64,000 nucleotides of DNA, from the NCBI GenBank assembly GCA_030685215.1, contig JAUXQB010000117.1, positions 1-64,000 on the forward strand, written 5' to 3'. A model generated the notes under the pieces. It was not told the DNA's origin. It searched no databases and was given only the letters and a program-made list of their open reading frames with translations. This document shows, piece after piece, positions 53,378 through 62,226 of the stretch (position 1 is its first letter; each line of letters opens with the position of its first letter). Origin of the DNA: Actinomycetota bacterium (GTDB lineage Bacteria > Actinomycetota > Acidimicrobiia > Acidimicrobiales > Ilumatobacteraceae). The translations under genes were made by a program, and so were the position numbers.

Positions 53378-53950
53378 TCAGGCCATCGCCAGGACCAGGA
53401 CGCTGAGACTGGTGTCGAGCTCGGTCACGCCGATCTGGAAGGTCTCGCCGACGAAGAACATCTCGCCGAGCGGATCGGACAGCACGCTCTCGCCGGCAGC
53501 GATCACGGCTTCGCCGTCGCCGAACTGCACGGTCGCATCGCCTTCTGCGTTGTTGGTGAATCGGAACCGGAACGACTCGGGCACTCCCATGCACGGCGGG
53601 ACAACGACGCCCTCGAACAGCACGCCGTCGTCGGTGATCACCAGCTCCACCGGTTCGCTGTCGGCGCCGGGCTGCACGCACTCGGGCTCCGGGTTGGGCG
53701 CGAGGTTCGGCGGGATCGTCGGCGGGGGAGGGGGAGCCGTGGGGGTCGGGGCGGGTTCCGTGGTCGCGGGTGCGACGGTGGTCTCCGGCGCCCCGTTCGT
53801 GGTGGTGGTCGACTCGACGGTGGAGGTGGTTGCCACGGTGCTGCTGGAGGGCAGCGTCTCGCGCTGGGTGTTGGAGCTGCAGGCGTTCAGCAGGGCGAGG
53901 CCCAGGATCGCAGCGACGGCGAATCGGTGAGATGTGCGGTGTCGTGTCAT
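53378..53950 (-). CDS. Putative lipoprotein, paralogue of the 44424 product
   Basis: A protein of 190 aa. The signal peptide RFAVAAILGLALLNAC ends in lipobox LNAC. A Thr/Ser/Pro linker with repeated TTT, PAP and a Pro run follows, then a domain of about 100 residues with two Cys (PECVQPG and PPCMGVP), LVITDDGVLFEGVVV, RFRFTNNAEGDATVQFGDGEAVIAAGES. Element by element this matches the lipoprotein at 44424. The start at 53950 is chosen because the signal peptide follows directly. The function is unknown; an extracytoplasmic binding or wall-associated role is possible. Confidence 0.8.
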   Translation of the reverse strand: MTRHRTSHRFAVAAILGLALLNACSSNTQRETLPSSSTVATTSTVESTTTTNGAPETTVAPATTEPAPTPTAPPPPPTIPPNLAPNPEPECVQPGADSEPVELVITDDGVLFEGVVVPPCMGVPESFRFRFTNNAEGDATVQFGDGEAVIAAGESVLSDPLGEMFFVGETFQIGVTELDTSLSVLVLAMA

Positions 53951-54017
53951 GCCGGTCCAGAACACGACCGCGCCGGCTCCTGTCACATTTCGGAACATCG
54001 AAACTATGGTGTCGCCC

Positions 54018-54563
54018 ATGATCGGGCAATTTCTCGCGGATGCGCGTTCCTATGGCCCGGCCGTCATCCGGGCGAAGTACTCGCTGCGGCACGCCGACCA
54101 GCTCGGCACGAGAGTGCGCGTCGACGGCCGGCCGATCGTGCAGAACCGAGGCACCATGCGCATCGGCGATCGAGTGCGCATCCGCTCCACGGTCGCCACC
54201 ACGGAGCTCGTCGCCGAGCGCGGCGGCACCCTCGAGATCGAGGACCGCGTGTACATCAACTTCGGCTGCAACATCGCGGCATCGTTGCTGGTGCGCATCG
54301 GCGCCGACACGCAGATCGGCCCGCACTGCATGCTGCTCGACTCCGCGTATCACCGCATCGAACCCGAGCGCCGCCTCGAACGCCCCGAGCCGGAGGCCAT
54401 CGTGCTCGAACGCAACGTCTGGCTCAGTGCTCGGGTCATCGTGCTGCCGGGCGTCACCATCGGGCACGACTCGTGTGTCGCCGCCGGAAGTGTGGTCACC
54501 AAGGATGTCGCCCCGCGCACGTTCGTGGCCGGTGTCCCCGCAGTGTTCGTCCGCGACCTGTAG
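54018..54563 (+). CDS. Left-handed beta-helix acyltransferase (hexapeptide repeat, WbbJ-like)
   Basis: A protein of 181 aa. Hexapeptide turns are visible (RIGDRVRIRS, EIEDRVYINFGCNIAA, RIGADTQIGPHCMLLD), followed by the acetyl-CoA-binding end ERNVWLSARVIVLPGVTIGHDSCVAAGSVVTKDVAPRTFVAGVPA, typical of sugar or maltose O-acetyltransferases. The likely catalytic His is in DSAYHRIEPERR. Substrate is probably a surface sugar, which is inferred. The start could also be the ATG at 54006. It is divergent from the lipoprotein gene. Confidence 0.9.
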   Translation: MIGQFLADARSYGPAVIRAKYSLRHADQLGTRVRVDGRPIVQNRGTMRIGDRVRIRSTVATTELVAERGGTLEIEDRVYINFGCNIAASLLVRIGADTQIGPHCMLLDSAYHRIEPERRLERPEPEAIVLERNVWLSARVIVLPGVTIGHDSCVAAGSVVTKDVAPRTFVAGVPAVFVRDL

Positions 54564-54653
54564 TTCGCCACCGCGCGTCGGCCACCGACGGCGCGTGCGC
54601 TGTGTCCCGCCCAGCGATCCACAGCGCACACGACGTGGCGAACCGGTCCGTCG

Positions 54654-55529
54654 TCAGGCGTGGGGGACGGTGCGCAGCAGTTCGTCGCAGAGCTCGTCGG
54701 GGTCGGCCGGCACGCCGCGCGCGACGAACCAGGAGCAGATGTTGACGCAATCGCGGTGCAGGTAGCCGAAGCCCTGCGGGTTGCCGACGAGATCCATCGC
54801 CTGCGGCAGGTCGATGAGCACCAGCCGACCGTGGTGGACGAGCACGTTGTACGCCGACAGGTCGCCGTGCGCGTAGCCCGTCTCCGCCAGCACCAGCAGC
54901 ACCTCGCGGAGCTGTCGGTACAGGGCGCGCGCCTCGCTCACCGGGGGGCGCAGCTGCGCCAACCGCGGCGCTGCGGTGGCGGCACCGCCGTCGTCGCCCG
55001 GGTCGCCGATGAACTCCATCATCAGCTCCGTGCCCGACAGTTGCACCGGGTACGGCACGGCCGCGCCCATCTGCCACAGCCTCGACAGCACGGCGAACTC
55101 GGCGAAGGCCCACTGCCCGGAGATGAGGTCGCGGCCGAACTCGGTGCGCGTGGCCATCGCCCGGTTCTCGCGACTGCGGCGCATGCGGCGGCCTTCGAGG
55201 TATCCGGCGTCGCGGTGGAAGAGTCGGTGCTGCGGATCGCGGTACTGCTTCACCGCGAGCAGCGTGGTGACGCCTTCGAACTCGCGACGCAGGAGCGAGA
55301 CGTCGGCTTCCTTGCCGGTCTTCATCACGCCGAGGTCGGTGTCGATGGCGCCGGGTGACGTGATCACCCAGTCGGGCAGTGGTGCCGGACCGTGCGTGGC
55401 ATCGGGGTACGAGCTCCACATCGGCTCGTCGGGCGCGTCGTCGGGCTCTGGATCGGGCGCGGTGTAGGGATGGTCGGTGAACGGTGGGAAGTCGTCGTCG
55501 TCGAAGCGACGGCGGGAACGCGTGGGCAC
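54654..55529 (-). CDS. RIO-type (RIO1-like) atypical protein kinase
   Basis: A protein of 291 aa from a GTG at 55529 with GAGGAG just upstream. The first 75 residues are charged and disordered. The kinase core then shows GVMKTGKEADVSLLRRE (the RIO nucleotide loop), LAVKQYR with the ATP Lys, YAHGDLSAYNVLVHHGRLVLIDLPQAMD (catalytic Asp, Asn and metal-binding Asp) and a His/Asp-rich end (LHRDCVNICSWF). RIO1 kinases mature the small ribosomal subunit in archaea and eukaryotes; the bacterial versions are little studied. The neighbours are on the opposite strand. Confidence 0.9.
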   Translation of the reverse strand: MPTRSRRRFDDDDFPPFTDHPYTAPDPEPDDAPDEPMWSSYPDATHGPAPLPDWVITSPGAIDTDLGVMKTGKEADVSLLRREFEGVTTLLAVKQYRDPQHRLFHRDAGYLEGRRMRRSRENRAMATRTEFGRDLISGQWAFAEFAVLSRLWQMGAAVPYPVQLSGTELMMEFIGDPGDDGGAATAAPRLAQLRPPVSEARALYRQLREVLLVLAETGYAHGDLSAYNVLVHHGRLVLIDLPQAMDLVGNPQGFGYLHRDCVNICSWFVARGVPADPDELCDELLRTVPHA

Positions 55530-55736
55530 GAGAGGCTCCTCGATGAGATGGACGGTGCGGAACGGGCACCGGGACGGCCGAGGGGCCTGTGCGGTGCCTA
55601 GCGGAGAACGGAGGCGCGGAGCACGGAGTCGATGGTGAACATCTCGACCCCCTTTCCTCACGCGCCGGCGGCGAATCCGACCGAACAACAGTCAACCTAC
55701 CGTGCACCTCCGGGTGGTGCCAGGTAATTTCGATGC

Positions 55737-56240
55737 GTGACTCAACTCGATCGCATCTGGAACGGCTGGCGTTCGCAGTACGTCAACGACGCCGGCGGGC
55801 GTCCCGCCTCCGATGGCAGCGTGTTCACGCAGATCCTCGCCAGCGGGCTCTCCGACGAAGCCGCCTACATCGTGCATCGCGGGCTGCACACCTTCGCCAT
55901 CCTCAACGCGTACCCGTACACGTCCGGGCACCTGATGGTGCTGCCGTACCGAGAGGTCAGCGACCTCGAAGCACTCGACGCATCGGAGGCCGGCGAACTG
56001 TGGCCGATGGTCACCGATGCGGTGCGTGCGGTGAAGGCGGCCTACACGCCCGGCGGCGTCAACGTGGGCATCAACATGGGTCGTGCTGCCGGCGGCAGCA
56101 TCAGCGAGCACCTCCACGTGCACGTGGTGCCGCGCTGGACCGGCGACGGCAACTTCATGACCGCCATCGCCGAGACACGCACGCTGCCGGAGCCGTTGTC
56201 GCTCAGCGCGCAGAAGCTGCGCGCCGCGTGGCCCGCATGA
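55737..56240 (+). CDS. HIT-family nucleotide phosphorylase/hydrolase (AP4A type)
   Basis: A protein of 167 aa. The histidine triad is HLHVHVV (in SISEHLHVHVVPRW), and HTFAILNAYPYTSGHLMVLPYREV is the conserved upstream region. Together with GVNVGINMGRAAGGS this resembles the Mycobacterium AP4A phosphorylase Rv2613c, which breaks Ap4A to ADP and ATP. The start is GTG. It overlaps the following GNAT gene by 4 nt. Confidence 0.9.
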   Translation: MTQLDRIWNGWRSQYVNDAGGRPASDGSVFTQILASGLSDEAAYIVHRGLHTFAILNAYPYTSGHLMVLPYREVSDLEALDASEAGELWPMVTDAVRAVKAAYTPGGVNVGINMGRAAGGSISEHLHVHVVPRWTGDGNFMTAIAETRTLPEPLSLSAQKLRAAWPA

Positions 56241-56728
56241 CGCTGGAGGTCAGACCGCTGCGCGCCACCGACGACTCGGCGGCGGTGGGCGCGCTGGTGC
56301 AGGCGGCGTACCTCGGCTTGCCCGGCTACCCGCGCGACGAGGAGTACGACCAGATGCTGGCCGACGTGGCCGGCCGCGTCGCCGACTCTGTGGTCATCGT
56401 GGCGGAGCTCGATGGTCGCATCGTCGGTTCGCTCACCTTCCTTCCCGATCCGCTCGGCCCACACATCGAGATCGACGATGCGGAGGCTGCCGGCTTCCGC
56501 TACTTCGGGGTGGACCAGGCGGTGCAGGGCCAGGGCGTGGGCGAGGCGATGGTGCGATGGTGCATCGACGAGACCCGCCGGCTCGGCCTCCGGCGCCTGC
56601 GACTCCACACACTGGAGAGCATGCCTGCGGCGCAGCGGCTCTACGAGCGCTTGGGCTTCGTGCGCGACCCGCAGCACGACCACCACTGGGACGGCATCTT
56701 CGGGCTCTCGTACGTGCTGCATCTCTGA
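56237..56728 (+). CDS. GNAT-family N-acetyltransferase
   Basis: A protein of 163 aa with the GNAT fold: VRPLRATDDSAAVGALVQAAY at the start, VIVAELDGRIVGSLTF as the central strands, FGVDQAVQGQGVGEAMVRWCIDETRRLG as the acetyl-CoA loop (QGQGVG), and LHTLESMPAAQRLYERLGFVRD at the end. The acceptor is unknown. The ATG lies in the HIT gene stop (ATGA), so the two are translated together. Confidence 0.9.
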   Translation: MTLEVRPLRATDDSAAVGALVQAAYLGLPGYPRDEEYDQMLADVAGRVADSVVIVAELDGRIVGSLTFLPDPLGPHIEIDDAEAAGFRYFGVDQAVQGQGVGEAMVRWCIDETRRLGLRRLRLHTLESMPAAQRLYERLGFVRDPQHDHHWDGIFGLSYVLHL

Positions 56729-56769
56729 CCACCTGCGGCCCGTCTCCGTAGTACGGTCCGCGCCCGGGG

Positions 56770-58425
56770 GTGGCAGTGATGGACGTCAGCTGGAATGCGC
56801 CGGGGCCCGGGCAGTGGGCGCTCGATCGATCGCACATGCCGCCGGGCTGCACCGCGCTGGTACAGGAGTTGATGAGCTCCACGGAGCCGGTGGCCATGCG
56901 CCGGGTGTTCGTCGAGCTCGGTGCACCGGTGGAGACGATGTCGGTGGCGTTCATCAACGGCTTCATCTACACCCGGCTCCGTCCGCTCATCTCGCCCGAC
57001 AAGCCGAGCACTCGGCTCCCACCTTCGTGGCTGCTGAAGGTGGCCGTGCGGGTGCACCCCGAGATGCGCCGCCGCAACCGCACCGCCGCGAAGGTGATGG
57101 AGACGGCACCGTGGAACGCGGTGATCCACGACTGGCACCACGGTGGACGCGCCGGCATCGTCGCCGGCAACCTCGCCTTGCAGGACGTGGCGCTCGACGC
57201 ACTCGACGATGCGGCGCTGATGGCGCACGTGCGTGACTGCTGGGACAACTGCGTCACCAACTGGACGCACCACTTCTGGTTGCACGGCTACGACCTCGGG
57301 CCGCTCGGTCTGTACCTGTTCAAGGCCGAGGGATGGGGAGTGGCGGCCGACGACCTGCTCTCGCTCCTGGAAGGCGCCTCGCCGTCCACCAGCGGCCCCG
57401 CACGTGAGGCGACCGAGATCTGTCGCATGGTCGATGCCGCCGGTGCCACACCTGCGACGCTCGACGAACTGCGCGCGGTGTCGCCCGAGATCGAGGCCGC
57501 GGTGGACCGCTACCTGCGGGAGCGCGAGTGGGTGCTGTTCTCCCGCTACGACTTCGACGGGCTCACGCTCGGTGAGCGGCCCGACATCGCGTTCGCGTCC
57601 ATCATGGCCGCTGCCGACAACGACTCCGCGGCGGCCGTCGCGGCCCGCACCGATGCGGTGCGAGCCGAGGTGCCCGAACGACATCGCGCCGAGTTCGACG
57701 AACTGCTGTCGACGGCGCGCAGCGCGATGGATCTCCGCGACGACAACGGACCCGTCACCGCCGAGTGGCCCGCCGGCCTGCTCCGCCGTGCGCTGCTCGA
57801 AGTTGGCAACCGGCTGGTGGCCGCCGGCAGGGTCGAGCGTCGCGAGCTCGCGATCGAGTTGCTGCCCGACGAGCTCGCGGCCACCGATCTCGCGAACATC
57901 CCGTCAGGGTCTGTGCTGCAGCAACGTCACGACCACCGGACGGCGCAATGCACGCTCGACGCGCCGCTGCTCATCGGCCCCACCGAGCTCGCGCCACCGG
58001 TCGACGTGCTGCCGGCAGCGCTGGCGCAGATGGTCGGTTCGGTGCAGGCGGTCGTGCGTCATCTCGGCATGGACGGGGGCAGCAGCGCGTCGGGGTTGCA
58101 CGGCGTGGGCATCGGCACGACGGCTGTGACGGCCCTCGCCCGGGTGGCCATCTCACCGGAGGACGCCCTCGACCGGCTGCAGCCTGGAGAGGTGCTGGTG
58201 GTGGCATGCACAACACCGGCCTACAACCTGGTGCTGTCGCTCGCCGGCGGCGTGGTCACCGCCGCGGGCGGCCCGATGAGCCATGCGGCCGTGCTGGCGC
58301 GAGAGCTGGGCATTCCTGCCGTCATCGGCGCCCATGCCGCACTCACTGCCATCTCCGACGGCGCGCTCGTCGAGGTGGATCCGGTGTCGGGCGTCGTGCA
58401 TGTGCTCGCCGAGCCGCACGTGTGA
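56770..58425 (+). CDS. PEP-utilising-enzyme mobile (phosphohistidine) domain protein without ATP-grasp
   Basis: A protein of 551 aa. The C-terminal 90 residues are a PEP-synthase/PPDK phosphohistidine domain: LQPGEVLVVACTTPAYNLVLSLAGGVVTAAGGPMSHAAVLARELGIPAVIG, with phosphorylatable His505. The preceding 450 residues are helical, with no ATP-grasp domain and no PEP-binding barrel that I can see. The N-terminal part shows His/Trp patches (IHDWHHGGRAG and NWTHHFWLHGYD). It resembles the middle-plus-mobile part of rifampin phosphotransferase-type proteins. A separate ATP-grasp partner may exist elsewhere. The phosphoacceptor is unknown. Confidence 0.8.
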   Translation: MAVMDVSWNAPGPGQWALDRSHMPPGCTALVQELMSSTEPVAMRRVFVELGAPVETMSVAFINGFIYTRLRPLISPDKPSTRLPPSWLLKVAVRVHPEMRRRNRTAAKVMETAPWNAVIHDWHHGGRAGIVAGNLALQDVALDALDDAALMAHVRDCWDNCVTNWTHHFWLHGYDLGPLGLYLFKAEGWGVAADDLLSLLEGASPSTSGPAREATEICRMVDAAGATPATLDELRAVSPEIEAAVDRYLREREWVLFSRYDFDGLTLGERPDIAFASIMAAADNDSAAAVAARTDAVRAEVPERHRAEFDELLSTARSAMDLRDDNGPVTAEWPAGLLRRALLEVGNRLVAAGRVERRELAIELLPDELAATDLANIPSGSVLQQRHDHRTAQCTLDAPLLIGPTELAPPVDVLPAALAQMVGSVQAVVRHLGMDGGSSASGLHGVGIGTTAVTALARVAISPEDALDRLQPGEVLVVACTTPAYNLVLSLAGGVVTAAGGPMSHAAVLARELGIPAVIGAHAALTAISDGALVEVDPVSGVVHVLAEPHV

Positions 58426-58434
58426 GACTCGGGC

Positions 58435-59421
58435 ATGCGCGCAGTTGTCCTCCACGCTTACGGCGGCCCGGAAGTGCTCACCATCGAGGAGGTCGCCGAC
58501 CCGGTGCCCGGCCCCGATGAGGTGCTGGTGCGCATCGCCGCCACCGCGTTGAACCGCGCCGACCTGCTGCAGCGGATGGGGCTCTACCCCGACCCGCGCA
58601 AGGTGCAACCGGAGATTCCCGGTCTCGAGTTCGCGGGCACCGTGGAAGCAGTAGGAGCCCGGGCGCGCCTGTGGAACGTGGGCGATCGGGTGATGGGCAT
58701 CGAGGCCGGCGGCGCCTACGCCGAGCGCATCGCCACGCACGAGCGCCAGTTGCTGGCAGTGCCCGACTCGCTCGACCTCGTCGACGCGGCGGCCATCCCG
58801 GAGGTGTTCCTCACCGCATGGGACGCGCTCGTGCTGCAGGGTGGCCTCAGCAGCGGCCGCTGGGCGCTGGTGCATGCCGGCGCATCGGGCGTCGGCACCG
58901 CGGCCATCCAGATCGCGAAGGCCGTCGGCGCGCGCATCGCCGTCACCTGCTCTGCCGGCAAGGCCGAGCTGTGCAGGTCGCTCGGCGCCGACCTCGTGCT
59001 CGACCGCTCGCCGAGCGACTGGCTCGCCGCAGCCACTGCGGCGGTGCCCGGCGGGTTCGACACCGTCCTCGACGTGATCGGCGGCGAGGAGATCGACCGC
59101 AACCTGCAGGCCGTGGCTGCTCGCGGCACCATCGTGCAGGTGGGTCTGATGGGTGGCGGCAGCACGATGGTGAACGTCGGCCTGCTGATGGCCAAGCGAG
59201 CGCACTGGGTGGGCACCACGTTGCGGGCTCGGCCGATCGAGGAGAAGGTGGCGGTGACCCGCCGCTTCGCCGCCGAGATGCTCCCGTTGTTCGACGCGTC
59301 GGCGGGCGACCGTCGGCTGCGACCGGTGGTCGATCGCCGCTACTCGTTCGAGCAGATCGGCGACGCCCACGAGTTGATGGCCGCCAACGCCAACGCCGGC
59401 AAGATCGTCATCACCCTCTGA
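58435..59421 (+). CDS. NADPH:quinone oxidoreductase, zeta-crystallin/PIG3-like
   Basis: A medium-chain dehydrogenase of 328 aa without the structural zinc loop. DPVPGPDEVLVRIAATALNRADLLQRMGLYP and the PGLEFAGTVEAVG segment are typical of the PIG3/TP53I3 group. WALVHAGASGVGTAAIQIAKAVGARIAVTCSAGKAEL is the NADPH-binding Rossmann loop. It reduces quinones or activated enones with NADPH. It follows the phosphohistidine-domain gene by 9 bases, which suggests an operon. It is convergent with the molybdoenzyme gene, 10 bases away. Confidence 0.93.
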   Translation: MRAVVLHAYGGPEVLTIEEVADPVPGPDEVLVRIAATALNRADLLQRMGLYPDPRKVQPEIPGLEFAGTVEAVGARARLWNVGDRVMGIEAGGAYAERIATHERQLLAVPDSLDLVDAAAIPEVFLTAWDALVLQGGLSSGRWALVHAGASGVGTAAIQIAKAVGARIAVTCSAGKAELCRSLGADLVLDRSPSDWLAAATAAVPGGFDTVLDVIGGEEIDRNLQAVAARGTIVQVGLMGGGSTMVNVGLLMAKRAHWVGTTLRARPIEEKVAVTRRFAAEMLPLFDASAGDRRLRPVVDRRYSFEQIGDAHELMAANANAGKIVITL

Positions 59422-59431
59422 GGGTGGGCGC

Positions 59432-60958
59432 TCACTCCACCTTTACGCGCACCATGTGGTAGCCGGTGGCGCCGTCGGGGGCAACCGGTGCGGTCTCCTC
59501 GGTCTGCGTCTCGCCGCTCTTGTCGGTGGCTCGAACACGCAGGAGGTGCAGGCCCGGCGTGGCGTCCCATTCGAGCAACCACTGTCGCCACGCGTCGTCG
59601 CTGACGTCGGCGCCCAGTGTGGCCAGCTGCCACTCACCCTCGTCGATGCGCACCTCCACCTTCTCGATGCCACGGAACTGAGCCCACGCCACTCCGGCAA
59701 TGGCCTGCTTGCCGGCAGCGACCTTCGATGTGTACGGCACGTCGATGCGTGACTGGGTCTTGATCGGGCCGAGCGCCGACCACCCGCGGGGCACCCAGTA
59801 GCCCTCCTTGTCCCAGGTGGTGAGCTCGATCTTGCTCAGCCACTTGGTGGCGCTCACGTAGCCGTACAGGCCGGGCACCACCAGCCGTGCCGGGTAGCCG
59901 TGCTCCAGTGGCAGTGCCTCACCGTTCATGCCGATGGCGATCATCGCGTCGCGACCGTCGAACGCCGCGGCGACCGGGAAGCCGCACGTCCAGCCGTCGA
60001 GGCTGGTGCTGTACACCTGCTCGGCGTCGGCCTGCACACCCGCCTGCTCGAGCAGATCGCGCAGCATCACACCACGCCACACCGCATTGCCGATGTACTC
60101 GCCGCCCACCTCGTTCGACACGCAGCACAGTGTGACGACGCGCTCCACCTGCGGCAGTGCGAGCAGATCGGCATAGGTGAGGCGCAGGGGAGTGTCGACC
60201 TTGCCGTTGATCTCCACGCTCCACGAGTCGATGTCGACGCTGGGGAAGGAGAGGGCGGTGTCGATGCGGTAGAAGTCGTCGTTCGGTGTCACGAACGGCG
60301 TCTCGTCGAACACTTCCGCGCCGGGTGGGATGTCGGGGGACTCGGTCGGCTCGAGCGTGTCGGGCAGCGGGACGCGAGTTGCTCTGCGGATGCTGTCGAC
60401 GCGGCGGCCTTCGATGGCCCGTGCCACGCCTCCGGCGACGGTGGCGCCGACGGCGACCAGGCCGGTGGTGGTGAGGAAGCGCCGGCGGTCCCAGCCGAGT
60501 GGCGCCTGCGATGGCCCCGGCGTCTCGATCGGTCGCGGCCGGGTCATGCGCACCAGTACGGCCGACCCGACGACGGCGCCCAGGATGCTGGGCAGCGCGG
60601 CGCCGGCGCCTTCGCCGGGACGGTGCACCGCGGCCAGCGCGCCCACCAGGCCGAAGAGGCCGATGCCGGCCACCCCTACCCATCGCCGGCGAGCGGCCGC
60701 GATGCCGACTCCGACGGCAGCGATGGCCAGGATGCTGATGATGCCGATGCGCAGAGCGAGCTTGTCGTCGGTGCCGAACTCGCGGATGGCGAACTCCTTC
60801 AACCAACGCGGCGAGCGGTCGATGACCTCGCTGCCGACGGCGTCGATGGGCGAGACGACTTCGGTGATGGCCGCGACGAGCATGCCGATGGTGACCGCGA
60901 GGCCACCGGCGACGAGGCCGGCGAGCGCAGCGAAACGGCGCGGGACGGGGGTGGTCAT
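59432..60958 (-). CDS. Membrane-anchored sulfite-oxidase-family molybdoenzyme
   Basis: A protein of 508 aa. Four hydrophobic segments (residues about 9-31, 70-90, 93-111, 123-138) precede WDRRRFLTTTGLVAVGATVAGG, a Tat-like RRxFL signal that is internal. The molybdopterin domain follows (YRIDTALSFPSVDIDSWSVEI, then VERVVTLCCVSNEVGGEYIGNAVW with Mo-ligating Cys278 or 279, then GYPARLVVPGLYGYVSATKW), then a Mo-co dimerisation domain near the C-terminus. The catalytic part should be outside the membrane. The substrate is unknown. The start overlaps the kinase gene stop (ATGA), so it is the last gene of a three-gene operon. Confidence 0.92.
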   Translation of the reverse strand: MTTPVPRRFAALAGLVAGGLAVTIGMLVAAITEVVSPIDAVGSEVIDRSPRWLKEFAIREFGTDDKLALRIGIISILAIAAVGVGIAAARRRWVGVAGIGLFGLVGALAAVHRPGEGAGAALPSILGAVVGSAVLVRMTRPRPIETPGPSQAPLGWDRRRFLTTTGLVAVGATVAGGVARAIEGRRVDSIRRATRVPLPDTLEPTESPDIPPGAEVFDETPFVTPNDDFYRIDTALSFPSVDIDSWSVEINGKVDTPLRLTYADLLALPQVERVVTLCCVSNEVGGEYIGNAVWRGVMLRDLLEQAGVQADAEQVYSTSLDGWTCGFPVAAAFDGRDAMIAIGMNGEALPLEHGYPARLVVPGLYGYVSATKWLSKIELTTWDKEGYWVPRGWSALGPIKTQSRIDVPYTSKVAAGKQAIAGVAWAQFRGIEKVEVRIDEGEWQLATLGADVSDDAWRQWLLEWDATPGLHLLRVRATDKSGETQTEETAPVAPDGATGYHMVRVKVE

Positions 60959-62226
60959 GAGCGCTCCTGCAGGGGTGAGGTCTGAGAGTGAGACGGCGGA
61001 GTGTGCGCGGGCAACCAGATGCGCACGTCGCCGCCGGGGCCGGCGCCCAGCCACGCTCGGCCGCCGTGCTGCTGCACGAGCGCGCGGGTGATGGCGAGGC
61101 CGAGCCCGGCGTGGCCGGTGCGGGTGGCCCGCGCCGGGTCGGCGCGGGTGAACGGGTCGAAGGCGTGGTCGCGAAAGTCGGCGGGGAAGCCGTCGCCCTG
61201 GTCGGCGACCTGGACGGTGACCCCTCTGTGGTGATCGGTGGAGGTGTCGTGATCGGTGGAGGCGTCGTGATCGATGGACACGGTGACCGTGCCGTCGGCG
61301 GGCGAGTGGCGGATGGCGTTCTCCACCAGGTTGCGCAACGCTCGACTCACGTCGAGTTGGTTCGCGCGCACGTGCGCCGGGTGGTCGGTGCGCAGCATGA
61401 GCTGCACGCCGCGACGGTCGGCCACGGGTGTGAGCGCCTCGATGGCCTCGTGGGCGATCTCCGACACCGAGACGACCTCGCTGGTGTGCACGCGCTGGCC
61501 GGATTCGATACGGGCGAACTCCACGAGTTGGTCGAGCAGCGCTTCCACGTTGTCGAGTTCGTTGCCGACCACCCCCAGGTATCGGGCGGGATCTGGCGCG
61601 ATGCCGTCCTGCAGGCTCTCGACGGCCGCACGGATCGCGGCCAACGGTGTGCGCAGGTCGTGACCGATGCTGGTGAACAGCATCTGGCGCGCCGCCGCGA
61701 GCCGTTCGCGTTCCAGTGCAGCGTCGTGCAGCGAGTGCACCATCGCGTCGACCGCCGCGGCCGTGCGGCCGACTTCGTCCTTGCGCTCGATGCCGGTGCG
61801 CGCGGTGAGGTCGCCGGCCGCGACCTGCTCGGCCACGTGGCCGAGGCGAGCGATGTCGCGTGCGAGCGGTCGAGTGAGCTGTGTGCCCACCACCAGCGCG
61901 ATGCCGCACGACAGCGCCAGCACCACCAGGAACAGCCGGTAGTCGTGCGACGACAGGAACATCGCGTTCGAGGCGGCCGAGGTGGTGATGGCGCCGAGCG
62001 CGAGCGAGCACAGGCCGACCACCAGCGCAGCGCCGGCCACGCTGGCGCGGCCCGCCACCCAGCGCCGCAGCACGGGCACGAGCACCGCGGCCACCACGGC
62101 GGGTGCTGCCAGGATGGCCAGCAGGTGCCACCGCTCGTCGGTGGTGGGTGGCGACAGCAGCACCTCGGCCAGCACGGCCGCACCCACCACGAGTGCTGCC
62201 AGCCACACGAGCATGCGCCAGTTCAT
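60955..62226 (-). CDS. Sensor histidine kinase
   Basis: A protein of 423 aa. Four to five hydrophobic segments lie within residues 4-115 with very short loops, so sensing probably occurs in or near the membrane. A HAMP-like linker follows (LTRPLARDIARLGHVAEQVAAGDLTAR). The HisKA box is FTSIGHDLRTPLAAIRA with His189, and the ATPase domain shows the N-box (LRNLVENAIRHSP), the G1 box (VADQGDGFPADF) and G2 (GLGLAITRALVQQHGG). It overlaps both neighbours by 4 nt. The signal is unknown; linkage to the molybdoenzyme suggests a redox or sulfur-related cue. Confidence 0.95.
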   Translation of the reverse strand: MNWRMLVWLAALVVGAAVLAEVLLSPPTTDERWHLLAILAAPAVVAAVLVPVLRRWVAGRASVAGAALVVGLCSLALGAITTSAASNAMFLSSHDYRLFLVVLALSCGIALVVGTQLTRPLARDIARLGHVAEQVAAGDLTARTGIERKDEVGRTAAAVDAMVHSLHDAALERERLAAARQMLFTSIGHDLRTPLAAIRAAVESLQDGIAPDPARYLGVVGNELDNVEALLDQLVEFARIESGQRVHTSEVVSVSEIAHEAIEALTPVADRRGVQLMLRTDHPAHVRANQLDVSRALRNLVENAIRHSPADGTVTVSIDHDASTDHDTSTDHHRGVTVQVADQGDGFPADFRDHAFDPFTRADPARATRTGHAGLGLAITRALVQQHGGRAWLGAGPGGDVRIWLPAHTPPSHSQTSPLQERS

